This document shows positions 62,837-64,000 of a stretch of 64,000 bases of DNA, piece after piece. The stretch spans positions 1 through 64,000 of the forward strand of contig DATHUY010000071.1 in the NCBI GenBank assembly GCA_035461765.1, written 5' to 3'. Under the pieces are notes generated by a model. The model had not been told where the DNA came from. It did no database searches and saw nothing but the letters and a program-made list of their open reading frames with translations. Made by a program: the position numbers and the translations under genes. Each line of letters opens with the position of its first letter. The stretch's first letter is position 1. The DNA comes from Longimicrobiales bacterium (GTDB lineage Bacteria > Gemmatimonadota > Gemmatimonadetes > Longimicrobiales > RSA9).

Positions 62837-64000
62837 ATGTCCCGACGAGGACCCATCATCCAGCTCGCAAGCGTGCTGGGCTTCCTGCTGTGTACCGGGC
62901 AACTGGCTGCACAGCAATCGTATACGATCACCGGCCGCGTCGTTGCCGCCGGCTCGGGCACCGCCATTCAGGGCGCACAAGTATCCCTGCGCGGTACGAG
63001 CGGCGGTGGACTCACCAACAATACCGGTCTCTACTCGTTCCAGGTGAATACGGCGCCCGGCCAGTACAATGTCGAGGTGGCGTTTATCGGCCGTGAGACC
63101 GTCACGCAGGCGGTCGAGCTCGGCACCGAGACGACGGTGCGTGTCCCGGACATCGAGCTGCGCGAGCGCGCACTCGAGCTGGACGCGGTGATCGTGACCG
63201 GTACCGCGGCGCCGACGGCGCGCCGCGCGCTCGGTAACGCGGTCTCGACAGTCAGCTCGCGCGAGCTGGCGGCCACGCCGGCGACAACGATCGATCAGGC
63301 GCTGCAGGGGCGCGTGTCGGGCGCCGTCATCACGGCCAACACCGGGACGCCGGGCGGTGGTGTCTCCGTTCGCCTGCGCGGCACGAGCTCGATCACCGGC
63401 GGTGCCGAGCCGCTGTACATCATCGACGGCGTGATCATCGATAACAACTCCGATCAGCAGCTGAACCTCGGATATCGGTCCAACTCGTCCAATCGCCTGG
63501 CCGATCTCGATCCGAACGACATCGAGCGGATCGAGATCCTGAAGGGTGCTGCCGCCGCGGCGCTCTACGGCTCGCGTGCCAATAACGGTGTCGTGCAGAT
63601 CTTCACGCGCCGGGGTCGCACGGGTGATCCGGAGATCACGGTGTCATCGCGGTTCGGACGCTCGGACCTGGAGAAGCGCATCGACTTCGCGCTGACGCCC
63701 GTCGACATCGACGGCAATACCGTCCAGCGGTTCGATCCCCAGGACGTCATCTTCCGTGACGGGTCACAGATGGAGCATCACGTCTCGCTCTCGGGCGGCG
63801 GAGGTGATACCCGCTACTACCTGTCCGGCGGGTTCACAGACGAAGAAGGCATCATGATCGGCGCCGGCCACGAGAAGCTGAACGTGCGCATGAACGTCGA
63901 CCAGGGCCTGGGTAACTTCCAGCTGTCGGCGGGTGCTAACTACATCCGCAGCAACACGGACCTGGTCATCAACGGCGAGCAGGGTGAAGGTGGACTGCTT
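62837..64000 (+). CDS. SusC/RagA-family TonB-linked outer-membrane protein (partial, runs off window)
   Basis: 388 residues are visible with no stop before the window ends. AGGAG lies seven bases before ATG 62837. Signal peptide about 1-29 (ending GQLAAQ). Residues 33-110 form the carboxypeptidase-regulatory beta domain (YTITGRVVAAGSGTAIQGAQ). The TonB plug follows, with the SusC signature QGRVSGAVITANTGTPGGG, VRLRGTSSITGGAEPLYIID and GAAAAALYGSRANNGVVQIF. After that the barrel begins (MEHHVSLSGGGGDTRYYLSG). Such proteins import oligosaccharides or peptides with a SusD lipoprotein, which would be expected just beyond the window. Confidence 0.93.
   Translation, partial: MSRRGPIIQLASVLGFLLCTGQLAAQQSYTITGRVVAAGSGTAIQGAQVSLRGTSGGGLTNNTGLYSFQVNTAPGQYNVEVAFIGRETVTQAVELGTETTVRVPDIELRERALELDAVIVTGTAAPTARRALGNAVSTVSSRELAATPATTIDQALQGRVSGAVITANTGTPGGGVSVRLRGTSSITGGAEPLYIIDGVIIDNNSDQQLNLGYRSNSSNRLADLDPNDIERIEILKGAAAAALYGSRANNGVVQIFTRRGRTGDPEITVSSRFGRSDLEKRIDFALTPVDIDGNTVQRFDPQDVIFRDGSQMEHHVSLSGGGGDTRYYLSGGFTDEEGIMIGAGHEKLNVRMNVDQGLGNFQLSAGANYIRSNTDLVINGEQGEGGLL

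Overview
The window is a high-GC bacterial chromosome segment with dense coding on both strands and many genes joined by 4-bp start/stop overlaps. The gene mix suggests a Gemmatimonadota (Longimicrobia/Gemmatimonadales-like) bacterium: Oar-type and SusC-type TonB receptors, a secreted BNR-repeat protein, a class II NirK, cbb3 oxidase, an ADOP-type permease and DUF763. This placement is inferred from gene content. ADOP permeases are also common in Acidobacteriota. I see no rRNA, tRNA, CRISPR array, insertion sequence or prophage.

Layout. 1-6.3 kb: the end of a MacB/ADOP permease, a TPR lipoprotein-like protein, a secreted metallophosphoesterase, and an ArsR-methyltransferase fusion regulator followed by S-adenosylhomocysteinase (ahcY). 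6.4-11.6 kb: a carbon-nitrogen hydrolase coupled to a BNR-repeat protein, and two small membrane proteins. 11.6-31.9 kb: a large carbohydrate locus. It holds a LacI regulator, a TonB receptor, a GH144-type endo-beta-1,2-glucanase, an esterase, a CUT1 ABC importer (binding protein, two permeases, separate ATPase), an unassigned discoidin/(alpha/alpha)6 glycosidase-like lipoprotein, a 1,2-beta-oligoglucan phosphorylase-like GH94, a GH1 beta-glucosidase and a GMC oxidoreductase. 31.9-36.7 kb: a flippase-like protein, two GT4 glycosyltransferases and an erythromycin-esterase-superfamily protein. 36.9-46.3 kb: an AttEFGH-like ABC operon, HrpB helicase, and a BON protein coupled to a PF09818 ATPase. 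46.8-50.8 kb: NsrR-like Rrf2 regulator, nirK, nirV, a SCO protein and a PepSY membrane protein. 51-58.8 kb: a complete cbb3 oxidase locus read on the minus strand (ccoN-O-Q-P-G-H-I-S) with a divergent SafE/DsbD-like protein. 58.9-64 kb: DUF763, a zinc-ribbon protein, sodC, DinB/YfiT, a YvlD-type membrane protein, and the start of a SusC receptor that runs off the window.

How the parts work together. The best candidate for a poorly described system is the 12.9-31.9 kb locus. Its enzyme set reads as a route from extracellular beta-1,2-glucan to glucose and glucose-1-phosphate: TonB uptake, endo-cleavage by GH144, ABC import, phosphorolysis by GH94, and a beta-glucosidase. A LacI-type repressor sits at the head, with a near-consensus promoter overlapped by one operator and followed by a second. 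The nir and cco loci fit a microaerobic or nitrite-reducing life style. A second theme is a set of long imperfect palindromes built from short GC-rich words. Two sit between convergent genes and look like bidirectional terminators. One runs into the start of an ABC ATPase gene, one fills a 500-bp gap before the nir locus, and a weaker one lies in the predicted N-terminus of CcoN.
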